Shown here: positions 52,950-62,425 of the stretch, in pieces
How the letters are laid out: every line of letters starts with the position of its first letter
How positions within the stretch are numbered: the first letter of the stretch is position 1
From: Postechiella sp039985655
GTDB lineage: Bacteria > Bacteroidota > Bacteroidia > Flavobacteriales > Flavobacteriaceae
Reading direction: 5' to 3'
Length of the DNA: 64,000 bases
NCBI GenBank assembly: GCA_039985655.1
Contig: JBDWSF010000027.1
Span: 1-64,000 of the forward strand
The notes under the pieces: model-generated
The model's database searches: none
What the model saw: the letters and a program-made list of their open reading frames with translations, nothing else
Told to the model about the DNA's origin: nothing
Translations under genes and position numbers: made by a program

Positions 52950-53798
52950 GTGTCTTTAAAGCCTTTTAAAAGTATTGGTATTGGAGTGGCCTATTCGCCC
53001 AACTTAAAAGCAAACCTTTTTGAGGCAGCAAGGCTATCTGTCTTTTTTGGAGCGAAATTATTTTTAATTCACGTTGGAGAATCTTCAGAAGATAAAATCA
53101 ATATGCTTCGTGTTACCCTTAAAACCTTTGAAAAAGACAAACTCGATTATGAGGTCGTTTTTAAAAAAGGAGATCCAGTTGATGTTATTTTATCAACTTC
53201 CGAAGAAAAAAAAATAGACTTACTTATTCTTGGTGCTGTACAACGCGAACAGTTTCTAAAATATTATGTCGGGTCGATTGCTAGAAAAATTACGAGACAA
53301 GCAAAATGTTCTATCCTACTACTAATTAAACCTTCGGTAGAACGTTTACCATGTCAACATATTGTTGTAAATGGTTTGAAAGATCCAAAAACAGAACAAA
53401 CTATTAAAACCGCTTTTTATGTTGGCAAAAAGCTTAATGCCAAAAAAATTACGATTGTAGAAGAAATTAACCAAGAACAAGTAAAGGTTACCGTTGAAGA
53501 TGATAAATCACTTAGAAGAGCAACTATAGCAAAAGAACGTATAAAACTTAGAGAAAACTCAAGAATTAAAGATATTATTGAGCATATTCCTGAAGCTTAC
53601 ACTAAGGATATAATAATAAAATCGCAACCCATTTTTGGTAAAAAAGGGTATTCTATTGGACATTACGCACAAATTTCTCGAGCAGATTTATTAGTTATGA
53701 ATGCGCCATCTAAAATGACCTTTTGGGACCGTTTATTCCCGCACGATATAGAACATATTTTAACCGAATTACCAACCGATGTGTTAATTTTACAATGA
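52950..53798 (+). CDS. Tandem universal stress protein (UspA)
   Basis: The protein has 282 residues from a GTG start at 52950. No ATG is available nearby and an upstream in-frame alternative was not seen. Two Usp domains (about 5-135 and 140-282). The first has the ATP-type loop LGAVQREQFLKYYVGSIA with CSILLLIKP. In the second the loop is less clear (NAPSKMTFWDRLFPHDIEH, VLILQ). The gene overlaps the next start by 4 bases (ATGA), so it is translationally coupled to the SulP transporter. A regulatory partner role for the transporter is inferred from this coupling. Confidence 0.85.
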   Translation: MSLKPFKSIGIGVAYSPNLKANLFEAARLSVFFGAKLFLIHVGESSEDKINMLRVTLKTFEKDKLDYEVVFKKGDPVDVILSTSEEKKIDLLILGAVQREQFLKYYVGSIARKITRQAKCSILLLIKPSVERLPCQHIVVNGLKDPKTEQTIKTAFYVGKKLNAKKITIVEEINQEQVKVTVEDDKSLRRATIAKERIKLRENSRIKDIIEHIPEAYTKDIIIKSQPIFGKKGYSIGHYAQISRADLLVMNAPSKMTFWDRLFPHDIEHILTELPTDVLILQ

Positions 53799-55999
53799 GT
53801 CCAAAAAAGAATAATATAAAACACTTTTTTAGCACATTACCCAAAAATATATTTTCGGGTTTTGTCGTTAGTTTAATAGCATTACCCTTAGGTTTAGGAC
53901 TTGCTATGGCTAGTGACGCACCACCAATAGCAGGTATTATAGCTGCTGTAGTTGGAGGTGTTATGGTTTCTATTTTAGGAGGCAGTCACGTCACTATTGT
54001 AGGACCAGGAAACGGATTAGTTGGTGTGCTTTTAGTTGCTATTACGACATTAGGAATAGAAAATGCGTATATCGCTATCCTATTTTCTGGTGTGCTTTTA
54101 ATGCTTTTAGGCTTCTTTAAAATGGGTACGCTTGCCGATTTTTTTCCATCATCTGCCATTCAAGGGATGTTGGCCGCCATCGGACTCATCATTTTAGGAA
54201 AGCAATTTCATATTATGTTGGCTCACAAAATTAAACGCAACGATACTATAGATTACCTCATCGAGATACCGTATACTATAAACGACGCTATACATTACGG
54301 AAACAAGGGCTTAATTTTCGCGGCATTAGCAGGTGTTATCAGTTTGACTATTATGCTGTTTTATTCTAAAATCAGAAATAAATATTTACAGCTTATTCCT
54401 GCGCCCATGTGGATTGTTTTATTATCCATTGGCTTTAGCTATTATTTCGAAATGTGGTTGCACGAACCCAACCCTATTGCTCAAGAATATATGATTTCTG
54501 GCATACCAACCATACAAAATATTATAGCCGATATACCAATCCCTAATTTTAGTGGTATTTGGAGTTTTTCGTTTTGGGGTAGCGTTTTAGCATTAACCCT
54601 TATTTCGAGTATAGAATCGCTTTTAAGCATTAAAGCAGTTGATAAATTAGATCCAGAAAAGCGACGGTCTAATGTCAATAGAGATTTAAAAGCTTTAGGC
54701 TTGGCAACCGTGGGGAGTAGTCTGTTAGGTGGTTTAAATGTGGTAACCGTTATAGCACGTAGCTCGGTAAATGTTAATAACGGAGCAACGAACAGGTCTG
54801 CTAACTTTTTTCACGCTATATTTTTAGTGTTATTTATTGTATTATTTAGCACGCAACTTACCAGAATACCTCTACCTGCTTTAATGGCTATTTTAGTGTA
54901 TACAGGTTATAAATTAGCATCGCCAACCGTTATAACAAAAATATTTTCTATTGGCAAAGAGCAGCTTATTATCTTTTTTGTAACGCTAATCGTTACCTTA
55001 AAAATTGGTTTAATAACAGGCATTATTGCTGGCGTTATGGCCACACTTATTATTCATATTATTATAAATAAAAGTGCTAGTTTTTTTATTAGAAATGTAT
55101 TAAAACCAAATGTTTTAATGTATCAAGAAGAAGGAGAGCAACATAATTTTTATGTCAGTGTTAAACACTTTTGTAGCTTTTTAAATTACTATAAACTTAA
55201 GCAACAATTAGACGATGTACCCGAAGACCAAGATGTTATTGTAGACTTTTCGCTTTGTGAATTTGTAGACCATACGGTTATGGAAAACATGCACAGTTAC
55301 CAAGAATTGTTTAGTAAACGTGGTGGTCATTTTTCAGTTATTGGATTGGACATGCACGACACCGATTCTGAACACCCGTTTGCCTTAAGACGCATGCTTC
55401 CTGTACCAAAAATTATTAAAAACAACTTGACGAGACGCCAAACAAGTATGGAAAGTTTAGCAGCCGATTACGAATACAGTTACACCTCTAAAAAGGAAAA
55501 AGAAATCTCATTTTTAACCAATTTTTCGTTTTTCAACACCAAGCATATCAATCACATTTATAACGCGTTATCAGAAAAAAATAGTGCGATTAACTTGTTT
55601 GATATCGAGTTTTCTGAAGGTGAATTTATTGCAAAAGAAGTGGTGCGTTCTACCATGCTCCATATCGAATTAAATCGTGTAATTCCAGAATTTACTTTAG
55701 ATCGAGAAGGCTTTTTAGAAAAAGTATCGGCCTTTGCAGGATTTAAAGATATTCCTATTGAAAACCATGACGATTTTTCTAAACGCTTTTATTTATTAGG
55801 AGATAACGAAGCAGGAATTGCTAAGTTTTTTAATGATGATGTCACGCATTTCTTTGAAAGTAACCCTTATTATCATGTAGAATCTAACGGAAACGCTTTA
55901 CTTATTTTTGGCAAAGAACGACTGGCGAGTGTCAAAGAAATTAAAGCCTTGTTCGATTTCGGAAAGCGTTTAAAAGAGGTTGCTAATGCTAATTATTAA
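53795..55999 (+). CDS. SulP-family anion transporter with extended C-terminus
   Basis: The protein has 734 residues from the ATG at 53795. A longer frame from 53723 overlaps the Usp gene and lacks a sensible N-terminus. The membrane domain (about 15-425) has the SulP features FSGFVVSLIALPLGLGLAMASDAPP, VTIVGPGNGLVGVL and SIESLLSIKAVDKLDPEKR. A STAS-like domain (about 440-540, VIVDFSLCEFVDHTVME) is followed by an extra ~190 residues without a family I can name. Substrate could be bicarbonate, sulfate or another anion. The neighbouring Na+/H+-type antiporter makes sodium-driven bicarbonate uptake a fair guess. Confidence 0.87.
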   Translation: MSPKKNNIKHFFSTLPKNIFSGFVVSLIALPLGLGLAMASDAPPIAGIIAAVVGGVMVSILGGSHVTIVGPGNGLVGVLLVAITTLGIENAYIAILFSGVLLMLLGFFKMGTLADFFPSSAIQGMLAAIGLIILGKQFHIMLAHKIKRNDTIDYLIEIPYTINDAIHYGNKGLIFAALAGVISLTIMLFYSKIRNKYLQLIPAPMWIVLLSIGFSYYFEMWLHEPNPIAQEYMISGIPTIQNIIADIPIPNFSGIWSFSFWGSVLALTLISSIESLLSIKAVDKLDPEKRRSNVNRDLKALGLATVGSSLLGGLNVVTVIARSSVNVNNGATNRSANFFHAIFLVLFIVLFSTQLTRIPLPALMAILVYTGYKLASPTVITKIFSIGKEQLIIFFVTLIVTLKIGLITGIIAGVMATLIIHIIINKSASFFIRNVLKPNVLMYQEEGEQHNFYVSVKHFCSFLNYYKLKQQLDDVPEDQDVIVDFSLCEFVDHTVMENMHSYQELFSKRGGHFSVIGLDMHDTDSEHPFALRRMLPVPKIIKNNLTRRQTSMESLAADYEYSYTSKKEKEISFLTNFSFFNTKHINHIYNALSEKNSAINLFDIEFSEGEFIAKEVVRSTMLHIELNRVIPEFTLDREGFLEKVSAFAGFKDIPIENHDDFSKRFYLLGDNEAGIAKFFNDDVTHFFESNPYYHVESNGNALLIFGKERLASVKEIKALFDFGKRLKEVANANY

Positions 56000-56005
56000 A
56001 ACTCA

Positions 56006-56845
56006 ATGAAGACCATTATTTTATCAGATGAATTAAATTTAAATTCATCTCTGTCTATTGAGGTTTATGATTATAAGAGTACTCAAGAAATTTCTAAACA
56101 ACAAATCGTACTCAATAAAAACACCTTTAGCTTTCTTCAAGAAGGCACCAAGGAAGTCTTTTTTGACAACTCTTCATATGCCATTAACAACTCTCAATTT
56201 CTATTGATGAAATCTGGACATTGTTTAATGACTGAAAAACTTTCTAACATTCAAGCATCTTATAGAAGTGTTCTATTCTTTTTCTCTAATGAAGCGGTAC
56301 TAAAATTTATAAGAAAATTTGAATTAAATCCAACGGCATCTAACCCCTACTTTTCGACCTACTCATTTAATTACGATGCATTTATAAAAAGATTTGTGAA
56401 TAGCCTTTTGGACATCTCTAAACTTTCAAAATCGGCTCAAAAAAACATTTTGGATACTAAGTTTGATGAAATCATGCTCTATCTTATTGAATTTGAAGGC
56501 GTAGACTTTCTTTATTCCTTAATTAACACTAGTGATAATCAAAATCAAAAATTCATTCAAACCATTGAGAGTAATCAATTAAATAAACTTACAATAAAGG
56601 AACTTTCGTTTTTATCTAATATGAGTGTATCAACATTCAAAAGAGAATTTGAAAAACACTTTCACAGCTCACCAAGTAAGTGGTTTCAAGAGAAAAGACT
56701 TGAACATTCAGCCTTTCTATTAAAAAACAAATCCAAACGGCCATCAGACATTTTTGAAGAAATTGGATATGAAAACCTATCAAATTTCATTCAAGCATTT
56801 AAAATAAAATTTGGAGTAACTCCAAAACAATATCAATCAAATTGA
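56006..56845 (+). CDS. AraC-family transcriptional regulator
   Basis: The protein has 279 residues. The N-terminal ~170 residues are a cupin-like effector domain of the Bacteroidota ExsA-like type (FSFLQEGTKEVFFD, FLLMKSGHCLMTEKL). The C-terminal double helix-turn-helix (about 190-278) is typical: LTIKELSFLSNMSVSTFKREF, HSSPSKWFQEKRLEH, PSDIFEEIGYENLSNFIQAF and the FGVTPKQYQ signature. It lies 6 bp after the SulP gene but may have its own promoter. The nearest likely target is the PEBP-family gene 89 bp downstream. Confidence 0.9.
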   Translation: MKTIILSDELNLNSSLSIEVYDYKSTQEISKQQIVLNKNTFSFLQEGTKEVFFDNSSYAINNSQFLLMKSGHCLMTEKLSNIQASYRSVLFFFSNEAVLKFIRKFELNPTASNPYFSTYSFNYDAFIKRFVNSLLDISKLSKSAQKNILDTKFDEIMLYLIEFEGVDFLYSLINTSDNQNQKFIQTIESNQLNKLTIKELSFLSNMSVSTFKREFEKHFHSSPSKWFQEKRLEHSAFLLKNKSKRPSDIFEEIGYENLSNFIQAFKIKFGVTPKQYQSN

Positions 56846-56901
56846 ACTTTTAGCACTATTTTTTGAGCTAAACCAAACACAATATTCCTCGGTTCCGTTC
56901 A

Positions 56902-56909
56902 TAGATTTG
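56902..56909 (+). promoter_or_regulatory. Predicted -7 box of the PEBP-family gene
   Basis: TAGATTTG matches TAnnTTTG and lies 26 bases before the ATG at 56935. A -33 TTTG is not seen at normal spacing, consistent with an activator-dependent promoter. Confidence 0.5.
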
Positions 56910-56934
56910 CACTTATAATTTAAAGACAAATTTT

Positions 56935-57492
56935 ATGAAAAAATCAAATTTTATTTTAGCAATATTAATTACGTTTTCAAGTACATTATTTGCCCAAAAG
57001 ACATCCACTTTATCGAGTAAAGATTTAGGCGGACAAGCTACGATAAACGAAGAATTTAATGGCTTTGGCTGTACTGGAAAAAATCAATCCCCACAACTAT
57101 CTTGGAAAAATGCTCCAGAAGGCACTAAAAGTTTTGCAATTACAATGTACGATCCAGACGCTCCTACTGGTAGTGGATGGTGGCACTGGATAGTCTTTGA
57201 TATTCCATCAAACATCAATGAATTAGTATCAGGTGCAGGAGACATAAAACTCAATTTAGCTCCCAAAGAAGCCATTCAAAGTATAACCGATTATAGCGCA
57301 AATGGATATGGAGGACCTTGCCCTCCAGAAGGACACGGATTGCACCAATACATAATTACTATTCACGCTTTAAAAACGGACAAACTGGAACTAGGCGCCA
57401 ATACTAACCCTGCCGTTGTGGGTTATTATTTATGGAGTAACACATTAGAAAAAGCGAGTATAGTTACATACTACAAAAGAACTAAGGCCTAA
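56935..57492 (+). CDS. YbhB/YbcL-family (PEBP-like) secreted protein
   Basis: The protein has 185 residues with a signal peptide (1-20, SSTLFAQ ending). The phosphatidylethanolamine-binding-protein fold shows CTGKNQSPQLSWKNAPEGTKSFAI, YDPDAPTGSGWWHWIVFDIP and YGGPCPPEGHGLHQYIITIHAL, which carry the ligand-pocket Asp, His and PCPP residues. Bacterial members (YbhB, YbcL) have no settled enzymatic function. The gene follows an AraC regulator and ends at a strong terminator, so it is a single-gene unit probably controlled by that regulator. Confidence 0.92.
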   Translation: MKKSNFILAILITFSSTLFAQKTSTLSSKDLGGQATINEEFNGFGCTGKNQSPQLSWKNAPEGTKSFAITMYDPDAPTGSGWWHWIVFDIPSNINELVSGAGDIKLNLAPKEAIQSITDYSANGYGGPCPPEGHGLHQYIITIHALKTDKLELGANTNPAVVGYYLWSNTLEKASIVTYYKRTKA

Positions 57493-57516
57493 AACCCTCT
57501 AGCTTTTTATAAGACA

Positions 57517-57559
57517 CAAAAGGATGTTCGGTACTAAACCGAACATCCTTTTGTTTTTT
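57517..57559. terminator. Strong intrinsic terminator after the PEBP-family gene
   Basis: A perfect stem: CAAAAGGATGTTCGGT (57517-57532) pairs with ACCGAACATCCTTTTG (57538-57553), followed by TTTTTT. The best terminator in the window. Confidence 0.93.
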
Positions 57560-57696
57560 GAAGACCTAATAACTTTAAATTTTGATTCTTCAAATTGATC
57601 GTCATGCGATAGTAGATGCAGTGTCTTCAAAGGTTGTTATCACTTCTAAAATTACGGCTTCACATATGAGCAAAATTATCGCAAAATATTTTTCTT

Positions 57697-57724
57697 GTGC
57701 TGAACTTGTTTCAGTATCCCATCT
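57697..57724. repeat. Intergenic repeat of GTGCTGAACTTGTTTCAG type
   Basis: GTGCTGAACTTGTTTCAG followed by TATCCCATC. I recall this as another widespread flavobacterial intergenic repeat. It lies in the gene-free stretch 57560-57929, in which I otherwise see only AT-rich sequence and a -7 box at 57892. Confidence 0.45.
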
Positions 57725-57891
57725 AAAGCTCTGAAATACCATAAGTACTTACTTCTATCAAACATAATGACTTTGCCTAAAAGATTAAGAATATCCACAG
57801 TTATTTGAACGACATCAATCCTTATTTCGGGTTTATTTGGGTCTTATGTTTTAAATAAAAGCTTCGTTTTTTTCTTGTAATAATAATCATA

Positions 57892-57899
57892 TATCTTTG
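57892..57899 (+). promoter_or_regulatory. Predicted -7 box of the orphan membrane protein gene
   Basis: TATCTTTG matches TAnnTTTG and lies 31 bases before the ATG at 57930. An upstream TTG at 57875 is closer than the usual spacing. Confidence 0.45.
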
Positions 57900-57929
57900 T
57901 TCCTATTAATATCGAAAAACTAACAAATA

Positions 57930-58532
57930 ATGCAAAAATTTTGGAAAATAAGTGATTCTAAATCTAATAAATTGATTTTCATAAAAGATAAAACTATTTA
58001 CAAAGGAAACCCAAAACAAGAAGAACTTAACAAACTGAATTCAGAATCAACCAACCTCGATTTTATAGAAAATCTTTTTAGTATTCCATATTCATACATA
58101 AAAAGAATTGAAAATCAGAGCGGAAAGAATGAAATCAAAATATATTACGGGAATGGTTCTGAAGATGAAATAATTGTGAAAGATAAAAGTATTAAACACG
58201 AAATTTTTGAGTTTCTGAAAATTGATTTACCTAACTTCCATTATGTTTCTAAAATTCCAAGTATCCTGAATTATGGAAAACCACAATTTTTTGCGTTATT
58301 ATTTATGACAGGAATTTTTTTATGGTCTCTTTATTTAGCAATTCAAATTGAAAGTGGTATTGAGTACACTATTATAGGCAGTGGTCGTAGTATAATCGGA
58401 ATTGTTTTGTTTTTGGCAAATTTTGGAATTGTCAAAAATATTATCGGTTATGTTATAATTCTATCAATAATAATTTTTTCTTTAACTAAAAGATTAAAAT
58501 CAAGGAGTGAAATGGAAATATTAAAAAGGTAA
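57930..58532 (+). CDS. Hypothetical membrane protein
   Basis: The protein has 200 residues. I do not recognise the family. Residues 1-105 are soluble and mixed alpha/beta with lysine-rich phrases (KDKTIYKGNPKQEELNKL, SYIKRIENQSGKNEIKIYYG), resembling a PH-like fold. Two hydrophobic segments follow (about 128-148, FFALLFMTGIFLWSLYLAIQ, and 162-188). There is no signal peptide, so the N-terminal domain should face the cytoplasm. It stands alone after a long intergenic region. Lower gene density and repeats around it suggest an accessory gene. Confidence 0.6.
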   Translation: MQKFWKISDSKSNKLIFIKDKTIYKGNPKQEELNKLNSESTNLDFIENLFSIPYSYIKRIENQSGKNEIKIYYGNGSEDEIIVKDKSIKHEIFEFLKIDLPNFHYVSKIPSILNYGKPQFFALLFMTGIFLWSLYLAIQIESGIEYTIIGSGRSIIGIVLFLANFGIVKNIIGYVIILSIIIFSLTKRLKSRSEMEILKR

Positions 58533-58592
58533 AGCCCTAATAGCAACAAATTATATAATTTATTGCTAATTCTAGACTGCTAAAAACCATTT

Positions 58593-58623
58593 AACCTACA
58601 AAGTTATAAAGTCCTTGCAGGTT
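58593..58623. repeat. Hairpin repeat AACCTACAAAG / CTTGCAGGTT
   Basis: Imperfect inverted arms (58593-58603 and 58614-58623) between convergent genes. They resemble the arms at 20925-20954. May serve as a weak terminator. Confidence 0.4.
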
Positions 58624-58639
58624 AATAATTTCTATACTT

Positions 58640-59878
58640 TTACTTGTTTCGTTTTCTCTTCCCTCTCAAAAACTCAACCAAAATAATAACTAACACACTA
58701 CCTCCAAACAAAGGAAACACAATACCAAGCACAACAATTACAGCAACAACGCCATAACCCACTTTAAACGATGCCGGTACTTTTGGTGTTCCCCATTTTT
58801 TAGCTTCTTTACGCTTTAAATACGACACTAAACCTGCGATAGCTACAAAAGCTAATAATAGTGCAACGCCTAGCATTAAAAGCCAGTTCCAAAGTCCAAA
58901 TTGTCCTTGATGAAATGCCATAAACCACATACGACCTCGCATTAAAACACCAACATCTTCCCAATTATAATTTACTAATTGTTTCCCAGAATATTGATCG
59001 AAATGAAAACGCTTTTGCGCACCCAAATCGAAGGTGGTATTGTAAATACTATAAACACCTTTTGGATTACTTGGTAAACCGATACTGACTTCGCCTTTTA
59101 AATCCATAGATTTTGCAAGAACCACCATATCGTCTAAAGTAATGGCTTCTCCTTTTATTTCAGATTGTATGCCTCTAGCGCTCCAAGTTTTAGGAAACCC
59201 TGTGTCTGTAGTCTCTTGTAACCATTTAAAATTAGAGCCAAAAACATCAGTCCATGGCATACCGCCAGCCAATGTCATTAATAATAAAACAGAAATCCAA
59301 AACCCTAAAACGGTATGTAAATCTCTAAATAGTGTTCGCTTGTCCTGTTTAAAACGAATCATAAAAAAGCCTTTAATACCTTCTTTTTTATTTGGCCAAA
59401 ACACATAAACACCGGTAATAATAAGTACAATCATCCAGCTAGCGATGAGCTCTATTATTTTGGTACCAAACTTACCTAAAAGTAATTCGCCATGCAGTTT
59501 TCTAACCATATGCATATTGGAATCTTTCGGACTGATTTTTCCCGAAACCTCAGCTTTATATGGATTTACAAAAACATTGTTTTTATGACTAAACATCCCT
59601 GAAGAAAACGAAGTTGCTTGATTTGCTTCTGTTGGAATAATCAGAGTATAAGGCGGTTTGTGAAGCGCAGGTTTTGCTAATTCCCATTGCGCATCAAAAG
59701 AAATGGATTCGCCCTCAACTTTCACCATTTTAATATGTGCTTGTTTTGGTGCTTCGTACTTATCTTTAAACAAATAAATACCACCCGTAATTGCTAATAA
59801 AATAACAAATGGCAAACTGATAAGGCCTGCAATAAAATGCCATTTCCAAAGCCATTGATTTAATTTTCTATTCTTCAT
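58640..59878 (-). CDS. PepSY-associated membrane protein (metal-uptake type)
   Basis: The protein has 412 residues with four or five membrane helices: about 13-35 (HFIAGLISLPFVILLAITGGIYL), 140-160, 187-210, 330-360 and 375-405. The conserved histidines of the PepSY_TM family are visible (WKWHFIAG, LHGELLLG, DLHTVLGFW, FHQGQFGLWN). Members are found with siderophore or copper TonB receptors and are thought to reduce or move metal at the inner membrane. The gene follows the TonB receptor (60031-62346) on the same strand after 152 bp, so a joint role in iron or copper uptake is likely. Confidence 0.87.
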   Translation of the reverse strand: MKNRKLNQWLWKWHFIAGLISLPFVILLAITGGIYLFKDKYEAPKQAHIKMVKVEGESISFDAQWELAKPALHKPPYTLIIPTEANQATSFSSGMFSHKNNVFVNPYKAEVSGKISPKDSNMHMVRKLHGELLLGKFGTKIIELIASWMIVLIITGVYVFWPNKKEGIKGFFMIRFKQDKRTLFRDLHTVLGFWISVLLLMTLAGGMPWTDVFGSNFKWLQETTDTGFPKTWSARGIQSEIKGEAITLDDMVVLAKSMDLKGEVSIGLPSNPKGVYSIYNTTFDLGAQKRFHFDQYSGKQLVNYNWEDVGVLMRGRMWFMAFHQGQFGLWNWLLMLGVALLLAFVAIAGLVSYLKRKEAKKWGTPKVPASFKVGYGVVAVIVVLGIVFPLFGGSVLVIILVEFLRGKRKRNK

Positions 59879-59895
59879 AATATTTAAAATATAAA

Positions 59896-60020
59896 GAAGC
59901 TGTCAAGTAAGTCTTTAATAATATTGATCTTTTCGAAATTAAAATTAATTAATAGCATAAAAAACCTTTCTCAAGCCCAATATCTCCCTCAACTTACTGT
60001 ATAGACAGCCTCTTTTTTTT
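59896..60020. repeat. Long-range inverted arms GAAGCTGTC / GACAGCCTC with T8
   Basis: GAAGCTGTC (59896-59904) and GACAGCCTC (60004-60012), the latter followed by eight T, enclose the 100 bases between the receptor and PepSY genes. It resembles a terminator-like repeat, but the arms are imperfect and far apart. The orientation of the T-run suits rightward, not leftward, transcription. Confidence 0.35.
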
Positions 60021-60030
60021 GTTAATTCAA

Positions 60031-62346
60031 TTAAAAATGATATTTAACCCCAAAATGAAACGCCCTCGGATTACCAACGGTATAGGTGTTTGCGTTAGTC
60101 CATTGGCTATAAGAGGCCATTGGAGAATACAACTCATCAAAAAGATTTAAGGCATGTCCCCAAACTTCAAAATTTTTGAATTTATAAGCTACTAAAACAT
60201 TAAAGATATTATGCCCTTTGTAGATTGCCGTACCAAATGTTGCATCATCATTTTCAACTTGGTTTTCGTAACTCGTGTTGTATTCTCCAACCATTTCATG
60301 AATTAGACTCAAACTTAAAGCCTTCAAACCTTGAGGCACAAATGTAATTTTAGAAGTCCCAATAAGCGATGGCGCGGATTCTCTATCGGTATCCGAATAA
60401 TCGACATCACTATCAAAAAATTCAATATACCTGTGCTTAGAAAAACTTCCATTATGGCTAATACTTAAACCTTCCATAGGTATATATTTTAAGCCATATT
60501 CAAGACCATACGATTGCGTTTTTCCTGCATTAACATTGAAAAAATCATCGTTTTCGTCACGTATACTTATTAATGTATTTTTTCCATCTAAAAGGTAAAT
60601 CGCAACATCAGCTTTAAATGTATTTGAAATATTAAAATAAGTTCCTATTTCGTAATTATCATAGTTACTCGGTTTTAAATCGAACACATCATCTCCTTCA
60701 TCTAAAAAACTATTTCTATATAAACTTGAAGTTTGTGGAGGCGTAAATCCGTTTGAATAGTTTGCGTATAACCCTAAACTTTTTGAGAGGTTATAGTTCG
60801 CTCCTATTTTAGGTGAAACATTATCATACGTGTTTTTAGAATCGCTTGGTCCTGCAACACCTTCCGCTAAATTATCATAATCATATTCAAATTTATCAAA
60901 ACGTACAGCCGCAGTCAATTTTAGCGCCTCAATTGGATTAATTTCATATTGTAAATACGTTGCATAATTTAAAATACTAGCATCATAATTAAGAATATAA
61001 TCACCTGTATTAACGGAGTAATCTGTATTTATAGAAGTTACTTCATCTATAGTTACAGAAATAGTTTCGGCTTCGTAATCTTGTGGCGAATAATCTAGAG
61101 TTCCACCTAAAATTAAAGATGACTTCGCAAAATCGAAATCTATTTTATGTTGTAATAAACCCACATAACTTTTAAACTTATTGCTGTTAATTTCTCCTGT
61201 TGCATTGCTTTGGCTAATACGATACGATGGAATTTGATCCATAATATTTCGTCTAAAAATAACATTAAGCGCTGTTTTATTATTAGCATTCCATTGCTTA
61301 TCTAATGTACTTCTAAAACGAAAAGAAAAAGCATCGCGTTCTGTAAACGTTTGATCACTTTGATAGTTTCCAGCCGAGTAATTTTCTTCACTTAACGAGC
61401 CCGACATATCCGATCGATATTCAATAATATCAAAAACATTCACCCAGTTAAGTGATGGGGATAAATGATTTACGTTTTTAAAGGTTAAGGCAAATTTTTC
61501 ATAATCGCTATGAGAAACAGGGCCGTCTTTTCGTTGTATATATTGTGCGCCTAAATAAAAACCTACGTTTTCAGATGCATATTGCGAAAACTCCAATTCG
61601 TATTTTGTTAAACCCATGTCGTTAATTTGAAAACCAAGACCTCCAGACAATTCTCTAGTTGGTTTTTTTGTAATAAAATTAAAACTTCCACCAATGGCTT
61701 CACTACCATAAATACTAGATGCAGGCCCTTTTAGAACCTCTACTCTCTCGAAAGACACATCGTTCATTTCTAAAAGCGCATTGTGATTAAACACTGCTGT
61801 TGGACGAATTGGCAAACCATCTTCGACATATAAAAACAACGATTTTGTTGATATTGGAGAACGTACAGACATCATGTGCTGCTCGTTACCGGCCGCTCTA
61901 GACATGGTCATGTTTACGCCTGGGACGGTATTAACTAATTGGTCGATGCCAAACGCTTTTATTTCCGAAATATCTTTGGAAGAAATCACAGAAATAGAAG
62001 CAGGCACTTCTTTTCGCAGCTGCTTTTCTCGACTTGCTGAAATAACAACTTCGTCTAAAAGCTCGTCATCTTCAGCTAAAACAATAATAGTATTCGTTTT
62101 TAAAAGGGTTTTAATAAGGGTTTTATAACCCATATATTTTACTATAACTTGATTTCCGTCCATAAGAGTTATAGAGAAATTGCCATCTTCATCAGAAAGC
62201 ATCACATTATTTAAATTCGTTTTCGATTGAATTGTTGCCTGTATTAAAGGTTGATTATTAATATCGGTAATTTTACCAGTGTATGTATTTTGGGCATAGC
62301 CACAAAGGCTCGCTAATACCATAGCAAGTATGATTATATGTTTCAT
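60031..62346 (-). CDS. TonB-dependent outer-membrane receptor
   Basis: The protein has 771 residues with a signal peptide (1-18). A carboxypeptidase-regulatory-like domain (about 20-95, YTGKITDINNQPLIQATIQS) leads to the plug (about 110-225, KEVPASISVISSKDISEIKA, ERVEVLKGPASSIYGSEAIGG) and a 22-strand barrel ending in an aromatic residue (FHFGVKYHF). The late motif NYELGTYF-like NYEIGTYFNISNTF is typical of siderophore and metal receptors. It is probably the uptake gate for an iron or copper complex, given the PepSY gene downstream and the cysteine-motif protein genes upstream. The ligand cannot be named. Confidence 0.92.
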   Translation of the reverse strand: MKHIIILAMVLASLCGYAQNTYTGKITDINNQPLIQATIQSKTNLNNVMLSDEDGNFSITLMDGNQVIVKYMGYKTLIKTLLKTNTIIVLAEDDELLDEVVISASREKQLRKEVPASISVISSKDISEIKAFGIDQLVNTVPGVNMTMSRAAGNEQHMMSVRSPISTKSLFLYVEDGLPIRPTAVFNHNALLEMNDVSFERVEVLKGPASSIYGSEAIGGSFNFITKKPTRELSGGLGFQINDMGLTKYELEFSQYASENVGFYLGAQYIQRKDGPVSHSDYEKFALTFKNVNHLSPSLNWVNVFDIIEYRSDMSGSLSEENYSAGNYQSDQTFTERDAFSFRFRSTLDKQWNANNKTALNVIFRRNIMDQIPSYRISQSNATGEINSNKFKSYVGLLQHKIDFDFAKSSLILGGTLDYSPQDYEAETISVTIDEVTSINTDYSVNTGDYILNYDASILNYATYLQYEINPIEALKLTAAVRFDKFEYDYDNLAEGVAGPSDSKNTYDNVSPKIGANYNLSKSLGLYANYSNGFTPPQTSSLYRNSFLDEGDDVFDLKPSNYDNYEIGTYFNISNTFKADVAIYLLDGKNTLISIRDENDDFFNVNAGKTQSYGLEYGLKYIPMEGLSISHNGSFSKHRYIEFFDSDVDYSDTDRESAPSLIGTSKITFVPQGLKALSLSLIHEMVGEYNTSYENQVENDDATFGTAIYKGHNIFNVLVAYKFKNFEVWGHALNLFDELYSPMASYSQWTNANTYTVGNPRAFHFGVKYHF

Positions 62347-62425
62347 TTGTAAATTTTAATGTAATAAGTAATTAGTTCGATCAAGAAAACCCAGATGAAC
62401 TTATTTTAAAATCGAGAAGATTATA

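Noticed and set aside
57600..57929. Hidden gene in the long gap before 57930
   Set aside because: No frame longer than about 40 codons with plausible composition. The sequence is a mixture of intergenic repeat pieces and AT-rich DNA.
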